This document shows positions 1-8,359 of a stretch of DNA of 64,000 nt, in pieces. The stretch comes from Hoylesella timonensis S9-PR14. GTDB taxonomy: Bacteria > Bacteroidota > Bacteroidia > Bacteroidales > Bacteroidaceae. Within the stretch, counting starts at the first letter, position 1, and the number at the start of each line of letters is the position of its first letter. The position numbers and the translations under genes were made by a program. The notes under the pieces were generated by a model. That model saw only the letters and a program-made list of their open reading frames with translations, was not told the origin of the DNA and ran no database searches. The DNA is taken from contig NZ_JRPQ01000141.1 of the NCBI RefSeq assembly GCF_000762405.1, positions 1 through 64,000 on the forward strand. Direction: 5' to 3'.

Positions 1-360
1 ACATTGACTTAACGGTCTTGGAAACATACAATAGAGGTGTTATTCACATGCTTCAGCAGCATTAAAGCATGCAAATAGTAAGCTTATCTTAATGGGTTAG
101 CTGCCAAAAAAGGATAAAGAAGAGTATGAAAAGATGCGGAATAGGCGTAACATGCTCAATAACAATAGATTATAAACATCGCTCATAACTTGCGTATTTG
201 CGACCAACTTTGCCGTTGGTTGTTTTTACGCGAGTTATGAGAGGCACTTTGTAAAGAAAATTCAGCATTTATATGTCTTACTTGTAGCGCACCACCGATG
301 CTACATACGCTACTTGATTAGCGTTTTTAGTTGTCAAAATATCACTCTTCAATGGAAGAG
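1..360 (+). repeat. Dispersed intergenic repeat, copy 1 (left part cut by window edge)
   Basis: This is the right-hand three quarters of a roughly 480-bp non-coding repeat whose other copies are at 12812-13297, 25795-26193 (minus strand) and 33864-34341. Visible landmarks are a 7-bp hairpin CATGCTT/AAGCATG (47-53 with 65-71), a long stem CTCATAACTTGCGT/ACGCGAGTTATGAG (182-195 with 228-241), an inner hairpin ACCAAC/GTTGGT (203-208 with 215-220), a GTAGCG/CGCTAC pairing further on, and a terminal CTCTTC-AATG-GAAGAG hairpin ending at 360. No transposase or other credible coding sequence lies inside it. Confidence 0.85.
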
Positions 361-700
361 CCAAAAGGAAAAAGAAGTGTCCTATGAAGCACACGAATCA
401 ATACATTGTAAGCCATCTTGCGATTCTTTTTTAAAAATATCATTTCCTACCACTACGTGGTTAACGACTAACAAAACAATAAAAAATAGAGTATCTATTA
501 TCTGTACTATTTCTAACACTAATTTCATGTAGAAACGATTCAAGAAGCACAAAGACTGTATCAAGCATCAATGAGACATTAACATCTAACTCTGTGAAAA
601 CAATGAATATCCTATAACTTCCGATCATGCGAAAAATGCAATAGTAGTGTATTCCACATCAGAATTTCAAGATGCTGTTGTGTCAGGAAAGAGATGAGGA
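361..700. other. Unassigned intergenic DNA
   Basis: AT-rich DNA between the first repeat copy and the toxin-antitoxin pair. Short open frames here overlap on both strands and have no start context or recognisable protein character. A small plus-strand open stretch ending near 700 might be a gene remnant, but it is interrupted upstream by a stop and matches nothing I recognise. I see no RNA gene. Confidence 0.5.
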
Positions 701-720
701 AAAGCCGTCAAACAGGCTTT
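701..720 (-). terminator. Possible weak terminator of the higBA pair
   Basis: AAAGCC (701-706) can pair with GGCTTT (715-720). Read on the minus strand the hairpin ends in TTTTCC just downstream of the antitoxin stop codon. The stem is only 6 bp, so this is a weak call. Confidence 0.4.
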
Positions 721-759
721 ATATCACGAAAGGTGGAGCGAATTGTTTTCATACCATAT

Positions 760-1098
760 TTACCAAAGAGCAATCTTGCCAATTTTCCCTAAATCAAGTG
801 AGGCTGTTGATACTCCAAGAGCCTTGAACACCTTGCTCATGGTTGGTATACTGATACTGTAGCCTTTCTCCAATCTTGAAATTTGAGCACGCTTCACACC
901 TATTCGCTCTCCCAATTCTTCTTGGGTGAGATTCTGTTCAACCCTTGCTTTCTTTATCGCTTCCCCAATTCTGTGAGCATGTAAGGCATTCTCTACCTTG
1001 CGTTCGTGTTCGTCTCTTTCAGGAGTTCCTTTCTTACCTAAAAGTTCGTCTTTCACTTCCTCGAAGGAATAAAGTTTCATGTTACCTATCTGTTTCAT
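760..1098 (-). CDS. higA: HigA-type antitoxin, XRE-family HTH
   Basis: A 112-residue DNA-binding protein, the likely antitoxin of the toxin encoded immediately upstream (5-bp gap, same strand). The C-terminal half (about residues 46-100) is a Cro/C1-type helix-turn-helix, recognisable by the stretch LTQEELGERIGVKRAQISRLE and the following helix KVFKALGV. The N-terminal 40 residues are charged and probably contact the toxin. In such type II modules the antitoxin neutralises the toxin by binding it, and the complex represses its own promoter. The order toxin first, antitoxin second is the usual higBA arrangement. The family is clear; the exact subfamily name is less certain. Confidence 0.85.
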   Translation of the reverse strand: MKQIGNMKLYSFEEVKDELLGKKGTPERDEHERKVENALHAHRIGEAIKKARVEQNLTQEELGERIGVKRAQISRLEKGYSISIPTMSKVFKALGVSTASLDLGKIGKIALW

Positions 1099-1103
1099 AC
1101 CGT

Positions 1104-1442
1104 CTATTTGTTTTTAAGTTCAAAGTATTGTTTCATTATGGCTTCCGCCTTCGCAATCTCCTTTTTTGGAGTCTTTTGTGTTTTCTTTATTATTCCGTGT
1201 GTAACTATTACTAACGTCTGTGTATCTGTGTCCCAAAAGGCAAACAGACGGTAAGCTATCCCGTTATAAAGAGTGCGAAATTCCCAAATATCAGAGTTAT
1301 CTAACTTCTTGAAAAGTTCGCTGTTCCTTTCTCCTCCTAATACTCTATCCACGTTATAGATTATCTTTCTATACGCTGGTTTTGGTAGATTTTGGAGAAA
1401 TTTCTTTGCTTCTTCTAATAAAACAAGTTGAAATGTTACCAT
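1104..1442 (-). CDS. higB: RelE/HigB-like toxin (phage Gp49-like family)
   Basis: A 112-residue protein of the RelE/ParE superfamily, Gp49-like (DUF891) branch. The diagnostic run is the central strand and loop EFRTLYNGIAYRLFAF followed by HGIIKKTQKTPKKEI and the closing helix AKAEAIMKQYF. Members usually act as ribosome-dependent mRNA interferases. It is the first gene of a two-gene unit with the XRE antitoxin. A minus-strand -7 box TATCTTTG (1465-1472) lies about 22 bp upstream of the start, with short palindromes on either side that could be operators. No frame damage is visible, so the module looks intact. Confidence 0.85.
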   Translation of the reverse strand: MVTFQLVLLEEAKKFLQNLPKPAYRKIIYNVDRVLGGERNSELFKKLDNSDIWEFRTLYNGIAYRLFAFWDTDTQTLVIVTHGIIKKTQKTPKKEIAKAEAIMKQYFELKNK

Positions 1443-1453
1443 ACATGTTGGTT

Positions 1454-1489
1454 ATTTGCAAATGCAAAGATAGTATTTTGTTTACAAAA
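1454..1489 (-). promoter_or_regulatory. higBA promoter with flanking palindromes
   Basis: On the minus strand the Bacteroidota -7 motif TATCTTTG occupies 1465-1472. It is bracketed by the perfect palindrome ATTTGCAAAT (1454-1463) and by TTTTGT-TT-ACAAAA (1476-1489). No TTTG at the ideal -33 spacing is present. Palindromes either side of a TA promoter are the usual place for autoregulation by the antitoxin. Confidence 0.5.
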
Positions 1490-1547
1490 CAAGAAACATT
1501 TCTAACGTATTTTGTACGGCAGCGTATCATTTTTACCCATTCAAAAA

Positions 1548-1575
1548 GAGGTTGGTGCAGGATGCTACCAACCTC
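1548..1575 (-). terminator. Orphan intrinsic terminator-like hairpin
   Basis: GAGGTTGGT (1548-1556) pairs perfectly with ACCAACCTC (1567-1575). On the minus strand the stem is followed by TTTTTG. No minus-strand gene ends here, since the next gene to the right runs on the plus strand. It may shield higBA from antisense transcription or be left over from a lost gene. Confidence 0.5.
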
Positions 1576-1761
1576 GAGGGATGATTTCGTAAAATTCGAA
1601 ATCTAAAAATATGAGACAAATATACCTTTTATAATTGATAAAAACAAATTTTTGAACGAAAAAACTACAAAATTTAACATACTCGTGTTTTTACTTAAAA
1701 AACATACAGAATTGTCACAAAGATTTAACATTGCAATCTTAAAACGTAGGACAATATTTAG

Positions 1762-1769
1762 TATCTTTG
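1762..1769 (+). promoter_or_regulatory. -7 promoter box for the secreted OB-fold-like protein
   Basis: TATCTTTG matches the Bacteroidota -7 consensus TAnnTTTG and lies 39 bp before the start codon at 1809. A TTTG at the expected -33 spacing was not found, so this is a half-site call. Confidence 0.45.
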
Positions 1770-1808
1770 CGATAAGAACTTTTTATTATCCATTTAAAAC
1801 ATAATAGT

Positions 1809-2984
1809 ATGAACAAAATTTTACGCATTTCAGTAATGAGTTTGCTCGCTTTGATAAGCAGCATCACCTTTGCACAAGTGACATTTGACGCAAATGTAGA
1901 CAAAGGAACACAAACAGGAAATGGAAAACCTGACCAAGTAAGCAAAGACGGTGTCACTCTTTCGTGTACAGATGCTGCACTTGCAGCCGTTAATTACAAT
2001 ACAAAGAAAGGCGAATACCGTTTCTATAAAGGTTCAAGCGTAACCCTATCTGCGGCTGACAAAAATATTGTAAAAGTAGAGATGACCTGCTCAGGCGATA
2101 AAAGATATGCGGCATCCAACTTTGCAGCACATGAAGGTTTGGTAATAGCCAAAGAAACAGCTACATGGACAGGTAAAGCTACTTCTATCACTTTTAAGGC
2201 TTCGAAACAAGTACGCGCCTATAAAGTAGTGGTTACCTTAGAAGGTGGAGCCGTTACTCCTACCCCTGAAGTACAAACAGTAGATAACATAGCTGCGTTT
2301 AAGGCATTATCTGACGGTACTACCGCTCAATTAAAATTGAATAATGCACAGGTACTCTACACATGGACCAGCAACAAAGGCCACACCAGCACTTACATCC
2401 ATGACACTACAGGTGCCTTGTTGTTGTTCGACTGTGGGCTAACCCTCGAAGAAAACAAGATATTGAACGGTGAAGTAACCTTGAAACTGACAGACCATAA
2501 TGGACTGCCCGAAGGTAAGAAAACCGATAAAACCAACGCTGACGGGTTGACCATCACAGATGGTACACCAGCAAAACCAAAGGTCATCACGCCCGACAAG
2601 GCAAGCGAGAACCTATCTGAATTGGTACAAGTAGAAGGAGTGACCATACAGAGCGAAAAATCTGGAAAGTACACCAACTACTACGCCCACGTTGGAGATC
2701 AAAAGATTCAACTGTATAACGGTTTTCACTTGGATGCCTACAATGATCTTTCTCCGTTTGAGGGCATGCAGAATCAAACCGTAAAGGGTATTGTAAGCAT
2801 GTACAGTGGTCAACCACAAATCTATATCATCAACATTGAAACAACTACGGGCATTGACACCGTGAACCAAATCGACAGTGCTATCAACGACAATGCGCCT
2901 ATGTACAACTTGGCTGGACAGCGTGTTGGCAAGGAATATAAGGGCGTTGTGATACAAAACGGAAAGAAGTTTATCAATCGATAA
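1809..2984 (+). CDS. Secreted protein with OB-fold-like region and T9SS-like tail
   Basis: A 391-residue exported protein of unknown role. Residues 1-22 form a signal peptide (charged start, hydrophobic core, cut near TFAQ). Residues of about 25-150 look like a beta-rich domain found in Bacteroidota surface proteins. Residues of about 155-345 have the strand pattern of the OB-fold/nucleic-acid-binding-like domains seen in secreted Bacteroidales proteins (for example around STYIHDTTGALLLFD). The last 27 residues (MYNLAGQRV...GVVIQNGKKFINR) form a compact tail closely resembling that of the endonuclease encoded at 58694, consistent with a type IX-type C-terminal signal or surface anchor. It is a single gene with its own promoter and terminator. 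The substrate is unknown. Confidence 0.7.
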   Translation: MNKILRISVMSLLALISSITFAQVTFDANVDKGTQTGNGKPDQVSKDGVTLSCTDAALAAVNYNTKKGEYRFYKGSSVTLSAADKNIVKVEMTCSGDKRYAASNFAAHEGLVIAKETATWTGKATSITFKASKQVRAYKVVVTLEGGAVTPTPEVQTVDNIAAFKALSDGTTAQLKLNNAQVLYTWTSNKGHTSTYIHDTTGALLLFDCGLTLEENKILNGEVTLKLTDHNGLPEGKKTDKTNADGLTITDGTPAKPKVITPDKASENLSELVQVEGVTIQSEKSGKYTNYYAHVGDQKIQLYNGFHLDAYNDLSPFEGMQNQTVKGIVSMYSGQPQIYIINIETTTGIDTVNQIDSAINDNAPMYNLAGQRVGKEYKGVVIQNGKKFINR

Positions 2985-3008
2985 CCTTTACACCTTATAT
3001 ATATGATA

Positions 3009-3042
3009 GACAGCCCTGCCAACAAATCGTGACAGGGCTGTC
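3009..3042 (+). terminator. Intrinsic terminator
   Basis: GACAGCCCTG (3009-3018) pairs perfectly with CAGGGCTGTC (3033-3042), followed by a T-rich stretch. It lies 25 bp after the secreted protein's stop codon. Confidence 0.75.
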
Positions 3043-3136
3043 GCTTTATATTTTCATCAACTCTCCATGAGTGGTTCAGGAGAGAACTTGCTATCATCTA
3101 TGTCTCGTGAAAGGTGAACTGTAGGAACACTATGAC

Positions 3137-4747
3137 CTATGCGTTACGCAGCATTTCCGCACATTGCTCTGCACATCGCTCGCCATCAATGGCAGCCGAG
3201 ACAATGCCACCTGCATATCCTGCACCCTCGCCACAAGGGAACAAGCCTTGCATGCGCACATGCTGCAAGCTATCGGGATGACGCAGAATGCGGACAGGCG
3301 ATGAGGTTCGAGTTTCTGTAGCTATCAACACAGCCTCATTTGTTAAGAATCCATGGCTACGCTTGCCAAACACTCGGAAAGCTTCTTGCAAACGCTTCAC
3401 GATGAAAGGCGGCATCCAAAAGTGCAACGGACTACTGATGAGTCCAGGCGCATAGCTCGATGAAGGCAAATCAAACGACAGTCTGTTGTTGACAAAGTCT
3501 GCCATTCGCTGTGCAGGAGCGGTTTGCTTCATATTGCCTTGCTGCCAACAATGTCGTTCCAATTGCTCCTGAAATTGCATCATGATGAGCTTATCAGAGA
3601 TGGGCTCATCGTCCATAGGCGTAAGCATATCATGACTCTTCACATCTTCTGGATGCAATTCTACCACCATCCCCGAGTTAGACCATTTAGTACCTCGATT
3701 GCTGGGACTCATCCCATTCACCACGATTTGCTGTGGTCCCGTCGCTGCGGGTATCACAAAGCCACCGGGACACATACAAAATGAATATACACCGCGCTCT
3801 TGTGCTTGGCACACAAATGAATATTCGGCAGCTGGTAGATATTTTCCCCTGCCTTGTTTTTGGTGATATTGTATCTGATCGATGAGCATTGACGGATGTT
3901 CCAACCGCACACCCACAGCCAAAGCCTTAGGTTCTATCCCTATGTGCTGCTTGTCTAAATAGCGATACACATCACGTGCGCTATGCCCTGTCGCCAAAAT
4001 TACAGGTCCTTGAAAAGTGAGTTGCCGACCAGTTGGCAGGTCGATGGCTTCAACACCAACGACTTGACTATCGTGCGGAGAGACTTGTAACGATGTCATC
4101 TTCGTTTGAAAATGCACTTCTCCCCCACTTTTCAAAATAGTATGGCGCATGTTTTCAATCACCTTGGGCAACTTGTCCGTACCAATATGTGGATGAGCAT
4201 CAGCCAATATGGCAGTAGAAGCACCATGCTGGCAAAAAACATTCAAAATCTTATCAACACTTCCGCGCTTCTTTGACCGTGTATATAGCTTGCCGTCCGA
4301 ATAAGCTCCAGCTCCTCCTTCACCAAAACAATAATTACTTTCGGCATCCACCTGTTGTGTTTTGGCAATCTGTGCCAAGTCTTTTTTACGTTCACGAACA
4401 TCTTTCCCACGCTCCAAAACGATTGGACACAATCCTTCTTCTATGAGTCTTAAAGCAGCGAATAGTCCTCCAGGTCCTGCTCCCACCACGACAACCCGTG
4501 GACGTTGCGAAACATCAGGATAGTTGGTTCGAACAAAATCTTCCTCTTCAGGCTCTTCATTGATAAAGACACGCACCTTCAGATTGACAAAAACTGTACG
4601 CTGACGAGCATCAATAGAGCGCTTCAATACACGTACATGTTTAATTGTTCGGGCGTCTATACCTTTATCTTTAGCCAAAAATCCAATGATAGACTCTTGA
4701 GAAGCGGCAAGGTGTGGCAATATTCTTATTTGATATTCTTGAATCAT
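3137..4747 (-). CDS. FAD-dependent oxidoreductase (COG2509-type)
   Basis: A 536-residue flavoprotein dehydrogenase of the conserved bacterial family often annotated as an NAD(FAD)-utilising dehydrogenase. Residues 1-80 form a small alpha/beta domain preceding the Rossmann fold. The dinucleotide-binding motif VVVGAGPGGLFAALRL sits at about 86-101. A glycine-rich stretch YCFGEGGAGAYSDGKL (around 140-155) and a C-terminal flavin motif FPCGEGAGYAGGIVSAAIDG near the end fit the family. The physiological substrate is not established. The gene stands alone, divergent from the susC operon, with a minus-strand -7 box TACTTTTG at 4788-4795. Length and motifs look complete. Confidence 0.85.
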   Translation of the reverse strand: MIQEYQIRILPHLAASQESIIGFLAKDKGIDARTIKHVRVLKRSIDARQRTVFVNLKVRVFINEEPEEEDFVRTNYPDVSQRPRVVVVGAGPGGLFAALRLIEEGLCPIVLERGKDVRERKKDLAQIAKTQQVDAESNYCFGEGGAGAYSDGKLYTRSKKRGSVDKILNVFCQHGASTAILADAHPHIGTDKLPKVIENMRHTILKSGGEVHFQTKMTSLQVSPHDSQVVGVEAIDLPTGRQLTFQGPVILATGHSARDVYRYLDKQHIGIEPKALAVGVRLEHPSMLIDQIQYHQKQGRGKYLPAAEYSFVCQAQERGVYSFCMCPGGFVIPAATGPQQIVVNGMSPSNRGTKWSNSGMVVELHPEDVKSHDMLTPMDDEPISDKLIMMQFQEQLERHCWQQGNMKQTAPAQRMADFVNNRLSFDLPSSSYAPGLISSPLHFWMPPFIVKRLQEAFRVFGKRSHGFLTNEAVLIATETRTSSPVRILRHPDSLQHVRMQGLFPCGEGAGYAGGIVSAAIDGERCAEQCAEMLRNA

Positions 4748-4787
4748 AACGGCTGATATAAAATGTTTAATGACAAAAGTTCATTGA

Positions 4788-4795
4788 CAAAAGTA
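4788..4795 (-). promoter_or_regulatory. -7 promoter box for the flavoprotein gene
   Basis: On the minus strand this reads TACTTTTG, a match to TAnnTTTG, 41 bp upstream of the start codon. No convincing -33 TTTG was seen at 19-20 bp. Confidence 0.45.
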
Positions 4796-4932
4796 ACCTT
4801 TTTTTAGCTTTTTGGGCAGAGTTGACGTACATTTCTTTATAATTGATGTGATAAGAAGACACAAAAAGCTCGTGAAGCTCAATGGAATACATGACTTTGA
4901 TGAAAATAACATAAATATTTTCCTTTTATTTA

Positions 4933-4964
4933 TTTGGTTTCTTAAAATAGAATTGATATATTTG
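4933..4964 (+). promoter_or_regulatory. Promoter of the susC operon
   Basis: TTTG at 4933-4936 and TATATTTG at 4957-4964 are separated by 20 bp, a full match to the Bacteroidota housekeeping promoter. Transcription from here would leave a 5' leader of about 140 nt before susC at 5111. I see no riboswitch or anti-sigma-type gene in that leader. The 4748-4930 stretch to the left holds only the divergent flavoprotein promoter. Confidence 0.8.
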
Positions 4965-5110
4965 CAGAGATTTTTTCAAAAAAACTATGAAGAAGACATC
5001 GGTGCTATTGGTTGACGAAAACAAATAGACTATCGTGAACTACGCACACCCTGCTATAACGATGCAGGCAAAACTGAAACAAATTAATGTTTTAACCTAA
5101 TTCTATAAAT

Positions 5111-8100
5111 ATGAAAAGACGATTATTCTTGATGATGTCGTTCCTTCTCTTCATGATAGGAACTGCATTTGCACAAACAGATGTGTCAGGAACCATTATT
5201 TCAAAAGAGGATGGACAACCCATTGTGGGAGCTACCATTCAAGTTGTTGGTTCTGGCACAGGAGCTATCTCGGACATTGACGGTAAGTTTAAGCTAACCC
5301 TGCCACAAGGCAGAAAGACGCTACGTATCTCGTACGTTGGAATGGAGTCACAAGATGTAACTGCGAAAAGTAACATGCGCATTGTCATGATTCCTGTACA
5401 GAAAAGCATTGACGAAGTGATTGTTGTGGCGTATGGTACTGCTAAGAAATCAGCCTTTACTGGTTCGGCTAAAGTATTAGAAAGCGATGACCTTACCAAG
5501 GTTCAAAGCACGAACCCTATTGAAGCCATGAAAGGAAAAGTTGCAGGTGTACAGATGGTTAGCAGCTCAGGTGCACCAGGTAGCACGTCAGCCATTCGCA
5601 TACGTGGTATCAGCTCCATTAATGCAGGCAATGCCCCATTAATTATTTTAGATGGTGCGCCCTACGATGGCAATCTTAACTTAATCAACCCACAAGAAAT
5701 AGAAAGCCAAACGGTACTGAAAGATGCTGCATCCGCTGCTTTGTATGGCGCTCGTGGTGCCAATGGTGTGATACTTATCACCACTAAGAATGGGCGCAAA
5801 GGACGCTCCTCCATTACTGTTGACGCAAAAGTAGGAGCAAACAGCAAACAAATGCCACTTCACAATTACGTAAACAATCCTGCTGGATATTACGAGCTTT
5901 ATTTTAATGGACTTTACAATTATGCAGTAAACAAGCTTAACATGAGTCAAGATCAGGCGCTTGGTTGGGCAAACCAAAACCTTGTTGATCCAAATCCTGA
6001 TAACTCATACAGCTTGGGATACAATGTTTATAACGTTCCTGAAGGAGAATGGATGATAGGACGAAACCTTAAATTAAATCCACATGCCACCTTGGGCAGA
6101 GTTATTGAGAACAATGGAAAAAAATATATGTTGATGCCTGATGATTGGATGAAAGAATCATTTAGAACAGGTGTTCGACAAGAATATTCTATGACAGCCA
6201 ACGGTTCCACTGATAAGAGTAGTTTCTTCGGCTCAGCCAGCTACCTAAAGATTGATGGCATTACACCAGGTTCTGATTATTCTCGTTTCTCATCTCGTTT
6301 GAAAGCAGACTATCAAATGAAAACTTGGCTGAAATTGTTTGGAAACTTCAGCTACTCACACTATGAAACGAACTCTTTGCGAAACGATGGTAAAAGCAAC
6401 ACACCTACCAACCTGTTTGCAATGGCACAAATGGCACCTATTTATCCATTGTATATCCGCGACGCTGAAGGCAACATTCTTATTAATCAAAATACAAATT
6501 TACCAGAAGTTGACTATGGTAACGGAGCTGTACTTGGACTTACCAGACAGTTTATGAAAGACGGTAACCCTTTGAACGATAGCCAAATTAACCATAATGG
6601 CGGTATTGGACACAACGCTACTGCTGCGGGAACAGCCGAAATTAGATTCTTGAAAGATTTTAAGTTCACATCGTCTAATAGTGCTTTAATCGGTGAATAC
6701 CGAGGCACTACAACATACAATCCCTGGTTTGGTGAAACTGCATCGCAAAAAGGACATATATTTAAGAAACACGATCGTACATGGACGTACAACTTGCAAC
6801 AGCTATTGAATTATCATCATGTGTTTGATGCACACGATGTAGAAGTAATGCTGGGACATGAGTACTTTAGAAGTCATTATGAAGAGTTGAGCGCAGACAA
6901 GCTCAAAACATTCTCTAACGAGAGCGTAGAACTCGATCAAGCAGTACAGGTAGGTCAAAGTGGTTCATATGCCAGCGATTATAATACAGAAGGCTGGTTT
7001 GGACGCGCACAATATAACTACGAAGGAAGATACTTCACATCGGTTTCTTATCGCCGTGACGGCTCTTCACGTTTCCATCCCGATCATCGCTGGGGTAACT
7101 TTTGGTCACTTGGTGGCGCATGGAATATCAATCAAGAAAAATGGTTTGATAGTAAAATCGTTGACTTACTTAAATTTAAGATTTCTTACGGCGAGCAAGG
7201 TAACGATCGTATTGGCGCATTCCGTTACACAACGACATACAATATAGAAAATTCGAATGGTGAAGTTTCTTTAACTCCAAACTCTTTAGGTAATGACAAG
7301 ATTACATGGGAAAAGGGTGGAAATATGAACACTGGTATTGAGTTTTCGCTTTGGAATGGGAGACTTAATGGTGATATCGAATATTTCTATCGCACCACAA
7401 CCGATATGCTATCATGGGTAAAGACTCCAGGCTCCACAGGTTTTGCTGGTTATTACAATAACGTGGGCGACATGCGCAATAGCGGTTTAGAAATTGACCT
7501 TAACGGAGACATCGTTCGCACAAAGGACATTACATGGAGTGCCAATGTGAACTTTACAACTTATAAAAATAAGATTACGCGTTTAGCAGACAACCGAAAG
7601 AATAGCGAGATTGATGGTGTTCGGGGATATAACGACGGATCCTATTTTTATGGTGAGGGATTGCCTATCTACACTTGGCGACTTTATAAATATGCTGGCG
7701 TAGATCAGAATACAGGTGAGGCTCTATATTACAAGAAGATATACAAGACTGATGATAAAAATCAAATTGTAAAAGACGCAAACGGTAACGATATTGTAGA
7801 AAAAGAAATTACGACAACCAATGCAGGAGAAGCATCGTACTACACATGTGGCACCAGTTTGCCTGATGCCTATGGCGGTTTTGGAACCAGCTTGAATGCT
7901 TATGGCTTTGATCTCTCTATCGACTTCAACTATCAAATTGGTGGAAACGTATTAGACGGTGCTTATATTAGCGCAATGAATATGAACCGTGGCGCACAAA
8001 TGCATGCCGATTTGCTGAACGCTTGGACGCCTCAAAATAAAAATACAGATATTCCACGACTACAATACGGTGACGTAAATGCAAATAAATTATCCGACAG

Positions 8101-8341
8101 ATTCTTGATAAATGGTAGCTATTTATGCTTGCAAAACATCACATTAGGCTACACACTGCCAAATAGAATTACTACTCTATTGGGATTAGAGAAGATGAGA
8201 ATATATGCTGTTGGCGACAATATTTGGTTGTGGTCAAAACGCCAAGGATTAGATCCACGTCAATACATTGATGGTGGTGCTGGTAATGCAAGTTATTCGC
8301 CTATTCGTACAATATCTGGTGGTGTTTCTATAACCTTCTAA
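5111..8341 (+). CDS. SusC/RagA-type TonB-linked outer-membrane transporter
   Basis: A 1076-residue outer-membrane barrel that works with the SusD-like lipoprotein downstream to import a bound nutrient using TonB energy. Residues 1-22 form the signal peptide. About 24-95 is the carboxypeptidase-regulatory-like domain (IVGATIQVVGSGTGAISDIDGKF region). DEVIVVAYGT (101-110) is the family's conserved link before the plug. The plug carries the SusC signature LKDAASAALYGARGANGVIL (203-222). The rest is a long beta-barrel ending in the aromatic GGVSITF. It is first in an operon with the SusD gene 18 bp downstream. No glycoside hydrolase adjoins it and a cysteine peptidase does, so a peptide substrate (as for RagAB) is more likely than a glycan, but this is inference. 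Confidence 0.93.
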   Translation: MKRRLFLMMSFLLFMIGTAFAQTDVSGTIISKEDGQPIVGATIQVVGSGTGAISDIDGKFKLTLPQGRKTLRISYVGMESQDVTAKSNMRIVMIPVQKSIDEVIVVAYGTAKKSAFTGSAKVLESDDLTKVQSTNPIEAMKGKVAGVQMVSSSGAPGSTSAIRIRGISSINAGNAPLIILDGAPYDGNLNLINPQEIESQTVLKDAASAALYGARGANGVILITTKNGRKGRSSITVDAKVGANSKQMPLHNYVNNPAGYYELYFNGLYNYAVNKLNMSQDQALGWANQNLVDPNPDNSYSLGYNVYNVPEGEWMIGRNLKLNPHATLGRVIENNGKKYMLMPDDWMKESFRTGVRQEYSMTANGSTDKSSFFGSASYLKIDGITPGSDYSRFSSRLKADYQMKTWLKLFGNFSYSHYETNSLRNDGKSNTPTNLFAMAQMAPIYPLYIRDAEGNILINQNTNLPEVDYGNGAVLGLTRQFMKDGNPLNDSQINHNGGIGHNATAAGTAEIRFLKDFKFTSSNSALIGEYRGTTTYNPWFGETASQKGHIFKKHDRTWTYNLQQLLNYHHVFDAHDVEVMLGHEYFRSHYEELSADKLKTFSNESVELDQAVQVGQSGSYASDYNTEGWFGRAQYNYEGRYFTSVSYRRDGSSRFHPDHRWGNFWSLGGAWNINQEKWFDSKIVDLLKFKISYGEQGNDRIGAFRYTTTYNIENSNGEVSLTPNSLGNDKITWEKGGNMNTGIEFSLWNGRLNGDIEYFYRTTTDMLSWVKTPGSTGFAGYYNNVGDMRNSGLEIDLNGDIVRTKDITWSANVNFTTYKNKITRLADNRKNSEIDGVRGYNDGSYFYGEGLPIYTWRLYKYAGVDQNTGEALYYKKIYKTDDKNQIVKDANGNDIVEKEITTTNAGEASYYTCGTSLPDAYGGFGTSLNAYGFDLSIDFNYQIGGNVLDGAYISAMNMNRGAQMHADLLNAWTPQNKNTDIPRLQYGDVNANKLSDRFLINGSYLCLQNITLGYTLPNRITTLLGLEKMRIYAVGDNIWLWSKRQGLDPRQYIDGGAGNASYSPIRTISGGVSITF

Positions 8342-8359
8342 TAATAAAACCTAAGAACT

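Noticed and set aside
314-700. Short frames left of the toxin-antitoxin pair
   Set aside because: They start within the repeat element or are interrupted by stops and overlap on both strands.
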